Program-made: the position numbers and the translations under genes
Shown: in pieces, positions 1-7,500 of the stretch
How positions within the stretch are numbered: the stretch's first letter is position 1
Layout: every line of letters starts with the position of its first letter
The notes under the pieces: generated by a model
Database searches by the model: none
Told to the model about the DNA's origin: nothing
Seen by the model: the letters and a program-made list of their open reading frames with translations, nothing else
DNA from: Hymenobacter lucidus
Lineage (GTDB): Bacteria; Bacteroidota; Bacteroidia; Cytophagales; Hymenobacteraceae
Assembly: GCF_020447265.1 (NCBI RefSeq)
Contig: NZ_JAJADR010000010.1
Coordinates: 1 to 64,000, forward strand
DNA length: 64,000 nucleotides
Direction of reading: 5' to 3'

Positions 1-15
1 ACTGATAAAAGGTCG
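1..15 (-). repeat. Inverted iteron copy at window start
   Basis: Bases 1-10 read ACTGATAAAA, the exact reverse complement of the TTTTATCAGT core repeated at 351-456. The extension to base 15 (GGTCG) also matches the CGAC that precedes the core at 447. It therefore looks like an inverted iteron about 340 bp from the direct array. More copies may lie to the left of the window edge. Confidence 0.75.
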
Positions 16-350
16 TCGTAATCATCCAAAGTCCAAACTCCAAATTCTTTAGAAGGCTGCAAATCCATCCTAGTAAAAGACAAGGACTGTAAGACATAAC
101 GGGCTTAAAAAGGAGTGAAAAGTACAATTTAGTATTAAAATAGTGCAATCGCTGCGGCCCTTTTTGGACCTTTTTGTGCTTTGTTTTTTTGCTGCTTTTC
201 GGGTGCATTTTCCTCTTATATACTACTCACTAAAAGCTTAGTTTTTGAGCTTGCGCGCGATTCAACAACTTGTGTACTTTTAAGGATTTGTCTATTTGCA
301 GAGCTCACAACTACTTGATTTTCTGTTTTTTATACCATTATCAAACTACC

Positions 351-456
351 TTTTATCAGTTTAAAACTACCTTTTATCAGTCAACTACGACTTTTTATCA
401 GTGAAAAACGGCTTTTCATCAGTCACTTCAGACACCTACTGCGACTTTTTATCAGT
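351..456 (+). repeat. Rep iteron array (plasmid origin)
   Basis: Four exact copies of TTTTATCAGT occur at 351-360, 372-381, 393-402 and 447-456. A variant, TTTTCATCAGT, lies at 413-423. The first three exact copies have a regular 21-bp start-to-start spacing (about two helical turns), and the variant continues that phase. Such phased direct repeats just upstream of a Rep_3-type initiator gene are characteristic binding sites of iteron plasmids. The flanking 120-340 stretch is AT-rich and could be the melting region; no convincing DnaA box was identified. Confidence 0.88.
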
Positions 457-478
457 GAAAAACGCCCTGCAAAAACTA

Positions 479-508
479 TTGTAGTTTTTCGTCACTTTCC
501 TATATTTG
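479..508 (+). promoter_or_regulatory. Bacteroidota-type promoter of rep
   Basis: TTG at 479-481 is followed by exactly 19 bases and then TATATTTG at 501-508. This fits the Bacteroidota sigma-70 pattern TTTG-N19-TAnnTTTG. The rep ATG lies 19 bases downstream of the -7 element. The promoter sits right after the last iteron (447-456), so Rep bound there could repress its own transcription (inference). Confidence 0.7.
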
Positions 509-527
509 TTCCCTATCCCACCGCGCT

Positions 528-1466
528 ATGGATCAATCGGAAGCACTGGAAGTTCGGCAACACAACGCGATTACGACGGCTCGCTATGACTACACGGCGT
601 GTCAGTTGGATCTGCTCTTCTTTCTGCTTTCCAAGCTGCGGCGGGAGGATAAGCCCAACCAGGAGTACCAGATTCACATGAACGAGGTGGTAGCCATGAC
701 GGGTCGGGAATGGCACTACAAGCAACTGCGGGAAGCGACGGAGTCCATGGGCTCCCGCATGTTCGAGGTCGAGAACGACAAGTCGTACGTGCAGCTCTGG
801 ATGTTCCAAAAGGTGGAGTATGTCAAAGGCCAAGGGTATCTGCGGATTCGCCTTTCGGAGGATATCCGCCCCTATCTGTTCGAGCTGAAGAACAACTTCA
901 CCTCCTATCAGCTCTTCTCGGCGCTGAAGATATCCAGTAAGTACGCCAAGCGCATCTACCAACTGGCCAGCCAGTGGAAGGACATCGGCGAGACAAAGAC
1001 CTATGACCTGGACGAGTTCAAGCTTATGCTGAAGCTCAAGGACCCGAAGGGCAAAGAGCCGGAGCAGTTTCAGCGCATCAGCGACCTGAAAGCCAAAGTG
1101 CTGGATATCGCCGTGCGTCAGATCAATGAGAACACTGAGCTCAAGATTGGATACACGCTGCTCAAGCAGGGCCGCTCCTTCCACGCCGTGCGCTTCTACG
1201 TTACCAAGCAGGAGCCCAAGCAACTGCCGATTCCCTTCGACGAGTCGCCCGAACAAGCCAAGATCCTGATGGCCCGCCGGCATCTGGAGTCGCTGGGTAT
1301 AAAAGACCCTAAGCTGGTCAGCCAAATCATCAATGACGATGGGCTCGTGAACGAGCTATTCAAGTTTATGTACCGTCTAAAGACGGATAAGATCAAAGCC
1401 GATAAGAACCCCGCCGGGCTCCTGTTAACCGTTCTGGGGCTCAAAACCCCGGCTAAAAGCAGCTGA
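528..1466 (+). CDS. Plasmid replication initiator (Rep_3 family)
   Basis: This 312-residue protein has the two-winged-helix layout of Rep_3 (RepE/Pi-like) initiators. A first domain (about residues 10-125) holds the segment LDLLFFLLSKLRRED and the typical YKQLREATESM helix. A second (about 125-245) includes SSKYAKRIYQLASQWKD and a KIGYTLLKQGRSFHAVRF strand-helix that resembles the iteron-binding winged helix. The family binds iterons and opens the origin. The array at 351-456 immediately upstream and the promoter at 479-508 support this role directly. The start ATG at 528 follows the promoter at a sensible distance, and the length is normal for the family. The gene is followed after 17 bp by the 96-residue ORF at 1484, so the two may be co-transcribed. 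Confidence 0.9.
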   Translation: MDQSEALEVRQHNAITTARYDYTACQLDLLFFLLSKLRREDKPNQEYQIHMNEVVAMTGREWHYKQLREATESMGSRMFEVENDKSYVQLWMFQKVEYVKGQGYLRIRLSEDIRPYLFELKNNFTSYQLFSALKISSKYAKRIYQLASQWKDIGETKTYDLDEFKLMLKLKDPKGKEPEQFQRISDLKAKVLDIAVRQINENTELKIGYTLLKQGRSFHAVRFYVTKQEPKQLPIPFDESPEQAKILMARRHLESLGIKDPKLVSQIINDDGLVNELFKFMYRLKTDKIKADKNPAGLLLTVLGLKTPAKSS

Positions 1467-1483
1467 TCCAGCCCTCTGCTACC

Positions 1484-1774
1484 ATGACACCACACGATCA
1501 AGAGGCCTATCGCGTGCTCAGAGCCTATCTGACGCATCTTCTGACTGATCCCCGGGACAAAGCCCTGCAGGATGTGCCGGCGCTGCTACGCGCCAGTGTA
1601 GAAGCTTTTATGCAGGGCAAGACCGTGTACCACGACGAGCAGGATCGGCCCATAATTTATGCCCACGACCTGGCGGCGTGGGCCCACCAGGTCATTCATG
1701 TCTCCGGCCTGGAATATCCCGTAGCGCTGGCTATGGTCGACGTGGAGAGCCTGCGCCAAGCCATGGCAGCATGA
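1484..1774 (+). CDS. Small hypothetical protein, overlaps fic start
   Basis: This 96-residue acidic, helix-rich protein matches no family I recognise. Visible features are an Ala/Leu-rich helix (about residues 30-45), a YHDEQDRPIIYAHDLAAWAHQV stretch in the middle and a C-terminal Ala-rich helix. Its TGA at 1772-1774 overlaps the ATG of the Fic gene (ATGA, 1771-1774), so the two are probably translationally coupled. That arrangement is common for toxin-antitoxin or effector-chaperone pairs. The Fic partner carries its own inhibitory motif, however, so an antitoxin role is only a possibility. It shows no match to the short FiTA antitoxin motif. Confidence 0.6.
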   Translation: MTPHDQEAYRVLRAYLTHLLTDPRDKALQDVPALLRASVEAFMQGKTVYHDEQDRPIIYAHDLAAWAHQVIHVSGLEYPVALAMVDVESLRQAMAA

Positions 1775-2535
1775 GTTGGAGTGAAATTGAGCGGTTGACG
1801 GCCCTAGTGCACCAGATAGAACCCGCCGAGCGCTTGTCGCGCCAACAGCTCAACCACGTGCTGGTATCCGCTCACTCGACGATGATTGAGGGCTCCCAGG
1901 TAACAGTACAGTCCGCCTTTGACTTTCTGGTGGGTGATGAAGCCAAAGTAGATCCTCGACTACCTTGGGATGGGTACGACATGCTGGCAGACCATGCCCA
2001 AGCATTGGACTTAGCTCTGCAGTGGGCCGATGAGCGGCGCCTTCCGTCGGTACACTTACTGCAGGAGCTGGCCGGGGCCGTCATGCGAACTACCGGGCTG
2101 CAAACTAATAGCATTCTGGGCTCGACCGATGCTGCCCGTGGAGACTTCCGGTTAGATAAGGTTTCGATCCTGGGGGCCAACTCCTTCCCCAACGCCCAGA
2201 AAGTACCGGCACTTGTTGAGCAGCTTGCCCAACAACTGCGAGAACGAATGAAGCTGGCGGCAACACTGCAGGAACAGCTCACTCTTGCTTTCGATGCGCA
2301 TCAGCAGTTGGTGAGTATTCATCCCTTTAACGATGGTAATGGGCGCACTTCCCGGCTGCTCATGAACTACATCCAGCAGTACTATGGCCAGCCGTTAACT
2401 GTCGTCTTCCGGGAGGATAAAGCTGCCTATTTCTCGGCGCTGGAAGTAAGCCGGCAAACGTTAGACCTTACCCAATTCCATACGTTTATGCAGACCCAGC
2501 ATATAAAGTCGTTGGAGCACCAATTGCGAAAGTAA
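1771..2535 (+). CDS. Fic family protein (class II, N-terminal inhibitory helix)
   Basis: Fic proteins transfer AMP or other phosphate-containing groups from nucleotides to target proteins. The catalytic core HPFNDGNGRTSR (about residues 184-195) matches HxFxxGNGRxxR fully, so the enzyme should be competent. An N-terminal STMIEG (residues 36-41) matches the (S/T)xxxE(G/N) inhibitory motif. Its Glu blocks the ATP gamma-phosphate pocket in class II Fic proteins. The start at 1771 (254 residues) is preferred because it gives a four-base overlap with the preceding gene; an in-frame upstream start at 1678 would encode an unrelated N-terminus. The setting next to rep suggests a plasmid-maintenance or host-interaction function (inference). 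Confidence 0.88.
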   Translation: MSWSEIERLTALVHQIEPAERLSRQQLNHVLVSAHSTMIEGSQVTVQSAFDFLVGDEAKVDPRLPWDGYDMLADHAQALDLALQWADERRLPSVHLLQELAGAVMRTTGLQTNSILGSTDAARGDFRLDKVSILGANSFPNAQKVPALVEQLAQQLRERMKLAATLQEQLTLAFDAHQQLVSIHPFNDGNGRTSRLLMNYIQQYYGQPLTVVFREDKAAYFSALEVSRQTLDLTQFHTFMQTQHIKSLEHQLRK

Positions 2536-2795
2536 ATGTGCATGTAGTTTAAAAACTAAAATAGCAACTAATATAACATCTTAAAAGAGTTGCGTATTCA
2601 GTTGTAAAATTTCTTGACTACATGTATGATTACAAGTGTTTTAAATACCTATTTGAAAACAAAATACTGCACGCCTTTATGTGTCTCTATACGCGCGTGG
2701 AGGGCGCTGCTTAATGTACCTCTATAACATAGCATGTACCCCTACCTGCTGGGCCTACACGCAGCCCCTATGCACAAGCGGCCAAAGAGATGGTT
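2536..2795. other. AT-rich intergenic stretch, no gene seen
   Basis: About 260 bases downstream of fic are clearly richer in A/T than the flanking genes and hold no plausible coding region on either strand. No terminator hairpin with a T-tract was recognised. The stretch ends at the first copy of a dispersed ~30-bp repeat (2796). Confidence 0.5.
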
Positions 2796-2822
2796 TTGGT
2801 TAAAATTTTAGTCCAAAAGTTA
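2796..2822 (-). repeat. Dispersed ~30-bp repeat, copy C (inverted)
   Basis: This stretch is the near-perfect reverse complement of the repeat at 3557-3588: the core TTAGTCCAAAAGTTA is identical and one base differs in the A/T run. Copies also occur at 3448-3479 (inverted, diverged) and 15261-15292 (direct). The family appears to be the terminal inverted repeat of a Tn3-like element, because the copy at 3557 contains the transposase stop codon. Confidence 0.7.
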
Positions 2823-2981
2823 TCGGTTGCCTTGGCCACGGCCATCTTTCGGTGGGTCTGGATTCTACTACGGTTGGGTGGACCTAGCCCAGCGGGCGGC
2901 GCTGCTGGAATAGTGGGGCACGTTGGCAGCTGCAGCAGGCGGGGCTGCTGCGGCTGCCAACGTGCAGGCGTAACTTGCGGC

Positions 2982-3416
2982 ATGAGAACATTCATCTCGC
3001 GCACGCTGCTGCTTGGAGGCTGCTGGACTTTGCTGGCCTGCGCGGTGCTGGGGAAGGGGCCGGCCGCGCTCGCTATTGAGCCGTGCTACCTGCGCCCCAC
3101 CCAAATGCCGCGCCTGCCCAACGGGACCGCCGATTCGGCCAGCCTGGAGGCCGCATCGGCGCAAGCAGCTGCACGACCAGCCAGCGGCGGGCAGCCCGGC
3201 CTTCGGGCCCGACGACATTGCGCTGCTGTGCTTCACAATTGGGGCTGATGGGCGGGTGCGCGATGCCTGTGTGCTGAGCGAACGGGCACCGGGCTTCGGG
3301 CGGGCGGTGCTGGCGGCGGCGGCCCGAAGCCCCGCTTCACACCAGGCCGGCAAGACGGCCAGGCGGTGCCGGTTATTTTCACGGTGCCCGTGACCGTGGC
3401 GCCGCCGGCTAAATAG
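2982..3416 (+). pseudogene. Frameshifted TonB-C-terminal-like secreted protein
   Basis: Joining three frames gives a protein with an N-terminal signal or lipoprotein-like segment (MRTFISRTLLLGGCWTLLAC). A middle part follows (LRPTQMPRLPN, then KQLHDQP). The C-terminal part has GPDDIALLCFTIGADGRVRD, then APGFGRAVLAAA and a final VIFTVPVTV. The FTIGxDGRVRD...V.F.VPV pattern is that of the TonB C-terminal / energy-transducer family. At least two frameshifts (around 3150 and around 3320) break it, so no intact product can be made. A second, shorter copy of the same gene lies at 15293-15451. Both copies sit beside members of the ~30-bp repeat family, which suggests that the gene moved with that element. 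The TonB-like label rests on motif shape only. Confidence 0.6.
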
Positions 3417-3447
3417 GTGGCCCCGAACAACACCCGCGACCATTATT

Positions 3448-3479
3448 GGCCTTGGCTAAAAGTTTGATAAAAAGGTTAA
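3448..3479 (-). repeat. Dispersed ~30-bp repeat, copy D (diverged, inverted)
   Basis: Read on the minus strand this resembles the copy at 15261-15292: shared TTTAAC at one end, CAAACTTTTA in the middle and CCAAGGCC at the other end, with a few substitutions and a one-base insertion. It lies about 30 bases after the TonB-like pseudogene. Confidence 0.55.
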
Positions 3480-3556
3480 ACGAGCGGACCGGTTGGAGGC
3501 TCCCAGTTGAAGGCAAAAAGGGTCTCCACGTCGATGTTGAGCACCAAGAACACCAA

Positions 3557-3588
3557 TTAACTTTTGGACTAAACTTTTAACCAAGGCC
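3557..3588 (+). repeat. Dispersed ~30-bp repeat, copy A / transposon end
   Basis: This copy differs from the one at 15261-15292 by two bases in 32. It contains the TAA stop (minus strand, 3577-3579) of the Tn3-family transposase remnant. Tn3-family transposase genes typically run into the terminal inverted repeat, so this is the best evidence that the repeat is a transposon end. It lacks the GGGG...TAAG ends of classical Tn3 repeats. Confidence 0.65.
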
Positions 3589-3916
3589 AGAGATATCAAA
3601 TTCTCCTTGCAAATCGATGTGCTGCCAGCTCACAGGCGACATCCGGGCGATGGCATCGGCCAGCCAGCCGCTCGGCAGGTGGAGCTTGCAAAGCTGCTGG
3701 TTCAGGTAGTAGCAGTTCCAGCACACAATCACATCTTGGACCAGCCGTTTGCAGGCATCGGCAACTTGTTGTTCTTCCTTGCCGACGAAGCGAAACTGCC
3801 CGTTTTGACTATTGAACACGGCACGGGTGAACTGGTGCATGGCTCTCGCACTTGTCCAACTGGTCGTCGAAGCGCTTGCGCAGTTCCTAGTCGTCCATGT
3901 AGCGGAGCAGAAACTC
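3577..3916 (-). pseudogene. Tn3-family transposase, C-terminal remnant
   Basis: The minus strand encodes the last ~110 residues of a Tn3-family transposase. EFLLRYMDD is followed by an in-frame TAG (3887-3889) and ELRKRFDDQLDKCES. A frame change then leads into MHQFTRAVFNSQNGQFRF, an ADACKRLVQDVIVCWNCYYL helix and ARMSPVSWQHIDLQGEFDI. These match the family's conserved tail (RY..D.ELR.R....L.KGE, YYN/YLN, ISPV.W.HI...G.Y.F). The catalytic DDE core is absent, and nothing upstream of 3916 continues the protein. The element is dead, and its former right-hand part seems to have been replaced by the metal-resistance block. Confidence 0.82.
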
Positions 3917-4059
3917 AGTGGCCCACCTACTCGCAGTCAGTCATTAGGGCATGCCCCAGCGGAAAGCAGTCCCGCCCGGCCATACGCGTCGGAACCTTTA
4001 CCCTCCTTTGGCGGTACACGCAGCGACTGGATGCCGTATTTGGCTACCTTTGCCGTTCC

Positions 4060-4389
4060 ATGCGCCTGCTAACCTTGTTTTTTGCCTTTTACTTCGCGTT
4101 CCTCTCCTGCCTGAGCTGCACGGACGAGGCGACCGTGTGCAAAGACCAGGCGCAAACGAGTGTGGCCGCCGCGTCGCATTCCGACTGCGGCACAGACGTC
4201 CTGGGCGACTGGTGCTCGCCACTGTGCCAGTGCCATTGCTGCGGCGGGGTTGTGCTCTCGCCAGTACACGTAGCCTCCGCGGAGTATTCCCAACCGGTGG
4301 AATGGGCCGATGCCACACGCCACGGCCGGCTGCTGGTGGCCTTCCCGACGCGGGTGGCCGGGACCGTGTGGCAGCCGCCTCAGGCCTAA
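4060..4389 (+). CDS. Cys-rich small secreted protein (DUF6660-like)
   Basis: This 109-residue protein starts with a hydrophobic leader (MRLLTLFFAFYFAFLSCLSC) and has nine cysteines, five of them in the cluster WCSPLCQCHCC (about residues 51-61). Similar small Cys-rich proteins sit directly upstream of CusA/CzcA-type exporters in Bacteroidota and are, from memory, labelled DUF6660. The family has no established function; the cysteine cluster and location suggest periplasmic metal binding (inference). The ATG at 4060 is chosen because upstream in-frame sequence overlaps the transposase relic and shows no leader. The gene precedes the CusA-CusC fusion by 165 bp. Confidence 0.72.
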   Translation: MRLLTLFFAFYFAFLSCLSCTDEATVCKDQAQTSVAAASHSDCGTDVLGDWCSPLCQCHCCGGVVLSPVHVASAEYSQPVEWADATRHGRLLVAFPTRVAGTVWQPPQA

Positions 4390-4554
4390 CCCTTCCCTCT
4401 TTTTCCTGCTGATACCCCCCTGCCGGGCGGCCTGAATCACCATTGGTTCTGGCAGCCGGGCTCATTGCCGCATCGCGTCGGCTTCGGGGGCGTCGTGGCG
4501 TCTCCTTTCCTGCTGTAGCAGCCGGAGCGGCTGGGCCGCAGGGTTTTCTCGGAA

Positions 4555-7500
4555 GTGTTAGACCTAACCCCCTTACAGCGGATGTTCGACCGGCTGATTC
4601 ATTTTTCCATTCATAACAAGCTCATCATCGGGCTGCTGACCCTGGCCCTGGTGGCCTGGGGCAGCTACTCGCTCAAGCACTTACCCATCGATGCCGTGCC
4701 CGACATTACCACCAACCAGGTAGTGGTGTACACCGTGGCGCCGTCGCTGGCCGCCAGCGACATCGAGCGGCTCGTCTCGTTCCCCGTCGAGCAGAGCGTG
4801 GCCACCATTCCCGACCTGGAAGAGGTGCGCTCCTTCTCGCGCTTTGGCCTCTCGGTGGTCACTATCGTCTTTAAGGACAACATCGATATTTACTGGGGCC
4901 GCCAGCAGATTGCCGAGCGCCTGCAGGAGGCGCAGGAGCAGATTCCCCCGGGCGTGGGGCGGCCCACGTTGGCCCCGGTGAGCACCGGCTTGGGCGAGAT
5001 TTACCAGTACGTGCTACGCCCCGCGCCCGGCTACGAGAAGCAGTACGATGCCCGCGAACTGCGCACGATGCAGGACTGGATAGTACGCCGGCAACTGCTG
5101 GGCACGCCCGGCGTGGCCGACGTGAGCTCCTTCGGCGGCCTGCTCAAGCAGTACGAAATTGCCCTCGACCCGGCTCGGCTCCGCTCCCTGGGCGTGACCG
5201 TGGATGAAGTGTACCAGGCTGTGTCGCGCAACAACCAGAACACCGGCGGTGCCTACCTGGACGTGAACCCGCAGTCCTACTTTATCCGCACTGAGGGCCT
5301 GGCCGCCACTCCGGCCGATTTGGGCAACATCGTGGTGCGCCGGACTGACGCTGGCCTGCCCGTGCTGGTGCGCGACGTGGCCCAAGTCCAATTTGGGTCG
5401 GCGGTGCGCTACGGGGCTATGACCCGCAACGGTGCCGGCGAAGTCACCGGGGGCGTGGTGCTCATGCTCAAAGGCGCTAACGCCAATGAGGTAATCCAGG
5501 CCGTGAAAACGCGCATGGCCACCGTCCAGAAATCTCTGCCCAAGGGGGTAATCGTGGACGTATACCTGGACCGCTCCGAACTGGTGGGCCGCGCCATTGG
5601 CACGGTGACCAAAAACCTGGCCGAGGGAGCCCTCATCGTCATTCTGGTGCTGGTCCTCTTTCTGGGCAACTGGCGCGCCGGCCTCGTGGTGGCCTCGGTT
5701 ATTCCGCTGGCCATGCTGTTTGCCATCAGCTTGATGCGCGTGTTCGGCGTATCGGGCAACCTGCTCTCGCTGGGGGCCATCGACTTCGGCCTGGTCGTGG
5801 ACGGGGCCGTCATTATCGTCGAGGCCATCGTGCACCGCCTGCACGGCGGGCAGCTGGCTGCTACCGCCCGGCTCAACCAGGAGCAGATGAACGCGGAGAC
5901 CTACACGGCTGCCTCAAAAATACGCTCCTCGGCCGCGTTCGGCGAAATCATCATCCTCATCGTCTACCTGCCCCTGCTGGCGCTGGTGGGCACTGAGGGC
6001 AAGATGTTCCGGCCCATGGCCCAGACCGTGGCCTTCGCCATCCTGGGCGCCTTTATCCTGAGCCTTACCTACGTGCCGATGATGTCGGCGCTGGCCCTGA
6101 GCCGCAACACCCAGCCCAAAGAGAACTTCTCGGACCGCATGATGGCCTTTTTCACCCGTCTCTACGAGCCGCTGCTGCTGTGGGCCTTGCGGGCGAAAGC
6201 GCTGGTGCTGGGCACGGCCGTGGCCCTGCTGGTGGGGGCGGTGCTCTTGTTCCGTACATTGGGCGGCGAGTTCATTCCCACGCTGGCCGAGGGCGACTTT
6301 GCCGCCGAGATGCGCACGCTGGTGGGCAGCTCGCTGGGCTACACGGCCGACAAAACCCAGCAGGCCGAGCGCATCCTGCTCCAGCAGTTCCCGGAAGTCA
6401 AAGAAGTAGTAGCCAAGGTCGGTTCGGCGGAAATCCCCACCGACCCCATGCCGGTGGAGGCGGCTGACCTGATGGTGGTGCTGGAAAAAGACCAGAGTAA
6501 GTGGACGTCGGCCAAAACGCAGGAAGAGCTGGCCGAGAAGATGACCGAAGCCGTGAGCGTCATTCCGGGCGTCACCTTCAGCTTCCAGCAGCCGATTCAA
6601 ATGCGCTTTAACGAGCTCAGTACCGGGGCTAAGCAGGACGTGGTCATGAAAATATTCGGCGAGGATTTGCAGCAGCTCAGCCGCTACGCCCGCCAGGCGG
6701 CGGCGCTGGCCCGCAAAGTACCCGGCGCGGTGGACATTTACGCCGAGGAAGTGACTGGCCTGCCGCAAATTGTAGTGACGCTGGACCGCAACCGCCTGGC
6801 CCAGTTCGGGCTCAACGTGGAGGACGTGAACCACACCGTGCAAACGGCCTTCGCCGGCCAGACTGCGGGACAGGTGTTCGAGCAGGAGCGCCGCTTTGAC
6901 GTGGTGCTACGCCTGCGCGCCGACCTGCGCCAGGACATTAACTCGGTCAAGCAGCTCTTCATCGCCGCGCCCGGCGGCGCCCAGGTACCGCTGGAACAGG
7001 TTGCCACCGTGGCCCTGGTCGATGGGCCCAACCAGATTCAGCGCGACGACGCCAAGCGCCGCATTTCAGTGGCCTTCAACGTGCGGGGCCGCGACGTGGA
7101 AAGCGTGGTGCAGGACCTGCAAACCCGCGTAGACCACGACCTGAAGCTGGCCCCCGGCTACTACGCCACCTACGGCGGCCAATTTGAAAACCTGCGCCAA
7201 GCCACTGACCGCCTGCTGGTGGCCGTGCCCGTGGCCCTGGGGCTGATTTTCGTGCTGCTGTTCTTCACCTTCCGCTCCCTGAAGCAGTCGGTGCTCATCT
7301 TCACGGCCATTCCGCTTTCCGCCATCGGTGGGGTGCTGGCCCTGTGGCTGCGCGGCATGCCGTTCAGCATCTCGGCCGGGGTGGGCTTTATTGCCCTGTT
7401 TGGGGTAGCGGTGCTCAACGGTATCGTGCTCATCGGCTACTTCAACCAGCTCAAGACCGAAGGTGTGACCGACCTGGTCGAGCGCATCCGGCGCGGGGCC

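Noticed and set aside
2790..3248. A 152-residue open frame beginning inside the ~30-bp repeat.
   Set aside because: The first 64 codons read through the repeat and non-coding sequence; only the part from 2982 belongs to the broken TonB-like gene.
3812..4072. Plus-strand 86-residue frame between the transposase relic and the DUF6660-like gene.
   Set aside because: It is antisense to the transposase remnant for the first ~100 bases and then non-coding.
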